From: Streptomyces sp. NRRL B-24484
Lineage (GTDB): Bacteria; Actinomycetota; Actinomycetes; Streptomycetales; Streptomycetaceae
Length of the DNA: 64,000 nucleotides
Assembly: GCF_000717715.1 (NCBI RefSeq)
Contig: NZ_JOAI01000003.1
Span: forward strand, 1-64,000
Direction: 5' to 3'
A model generated the notes under the pieces. The model searched no databases. It had not been told where the DNA came from and saw only the letters and a program-made list of their open reading frames with translations. Positions within the stretch are counted from its first letter, which is position 1. Every line of letters begins with the position of its first letter. Both the position numbers and the translations under genes were made by a program. Shown here in pieces: positions 63,872 through 64,000 of this stretch.

Positions 63872-64000
63872 TCAGTCGAGGTACTGCAGCGCGGTCCGGC
63901 AGGTGCCGGTGGTGCGGGCGCGGTCGGCGCCGCGCTCCTCCCTCTCGTCGGCCGCGGCAGTGGCGCGGGGCAGGGGGCGCGGGACCGCCCCGTCGGCCGG
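63872..64000 (-). CDS. C-terminal end of an unknown reading frame (partial)
   Basis: The window closes inside an open minus-strand frame of at least 42 codons that ends RARTTGTCRTALQYLD. The part inside the window is charged and Ala/Arg-rich with a single Cys close to the C-terminus. It lies 45 bp upstream of the SAV_915-like gene on the same strand and may be the preceding gene of that unit. Nothing identifies it; a small peptide precursor is one possibility, but it could also be the tail of a large protein. Confidence 0.4.
   Translation of the reverse strand, partial: PADGAVPRPLPRATAAADEREERGADRARTTGTCRTALQYLD

Noticed and set aside
63872..64000. Lanthipeptide precursor at the right edge
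   Set aside because: The visible tail has only one Cys and few Thr/Ser, and no modification enzyme is visible in the window. The evidence is too thin to call a RiPP.

Overview
The window is very GC-rich DNA with the gene density, GTG/TTG starts, short ATGA/GTGA overlaps and gene families of a Streptomycetaceae chromosome (Streptomyces or Kitasatospora). Supporting families are a monomeric NADP isocitrate dehydrogenase, MutAB with MeaB, an Fe/Mn superoxide dismutase of the SodF kind, a SAV_915-type protein, a GntR-TetR hybrid regulator and many membrane and one-component regulators. I see no rRNA, tRNA, CRISPR array, prophage or replication origin. The only mobile-element trace is the last 31 codons of an IS630-type transposase at the left edge.

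Layout. 1-2.9 kb: IS630 transposase end, FAD monooxygenase, its divergent GntR/TetR regulator with a cluster of palindromic operators, and a cupin. 2.9-7.3 kb: a 66-residue unknown, KdpE, KdpD (no kdpFABC in the window) and superoxide dismutase. 7.6-20.4 kb, all on the minus strand: an eight-gene furanose-sugar locus. It holds a lipoprotein sugar binder, an ATPase, two permeases (gene content as in Ytf/Yjf transporters), a LacI regulator, aldose 1-epimerase, a secreted GH127 enzyme with six lectin repeats, and a secreted GH2 enzyme with an AbfB module. Both transcription units have an AACGTT-centred operator candidate upstream, so the locus looks like an L-arabinofuranose scavenging regulon. 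20.6-25.8 kb: mutA-mutB-meaB, ending in a 20-bp perfect-stem terminator. 25.9-29.1 kb: a copper-chaperone-like HMA protein, a small membrane protein, a membrane Ser/Thr kinase and a Uma2 nuclease-fold protein.

29-36.7 kb is a molybdenum block: a cytoplasmic Fe-S molybdopterin oxidoreductase, a TetR regulator, a xanthine-dehydrogenase-type enzyme (fused Fe-S/Mo subunit interrupted by a one-base frameshift, plus an FAD subunit) and a divergent molybdate-binding lipoprotein ModA without ModB/ModC. 36.9-49 kb: isocitrate dehydrogenase, a diacylglycerol-kinase-fold membrane protein, small membrane proteins (one of only 27 residues), SnoaL/LysR, an ankyrin protein, an enoyl-CoA hydratase, a damaged gene running in frame into a methyltransferase, TetR, an APC permease and (to 50.7 kb) a YtcJ-like amidohydrolase.

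50.8-58.0 kb is the most unusual region. It is a compact five-gene operon bounded by strong terminators: a SWIM-like zinc-finger protein, a 462-residue unknown, a von Willebrand A protein, a MoxR-type AAA+ ATPase and a 934-residue DUF5682-like protein. Four of its genes overlap or abut translationally. It looks like a chaperone/effector machine whose role I cannot assign. 58.1-64 kb: a TDT/SLAC1-type transporter, a secreted lipase, a divergent PucR-type regulator, and a terminal set with a diaminopimelate-decarboxylase-like enzyme, a 106-residue unknown, a SAV_915-like protein and a truncated reading frame.

Two themes cut across the window. Several genes (monooxygenase, mutA, modA, lysR, ankyrin gene, pucR) have a -10-like hexamer 6-8 nt before the start codon and no Shine-Dalgarno, which suggests leaderless mRNAs. 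Three apparent single-base indels lie in short homopolymer runs and may be sequence errors.
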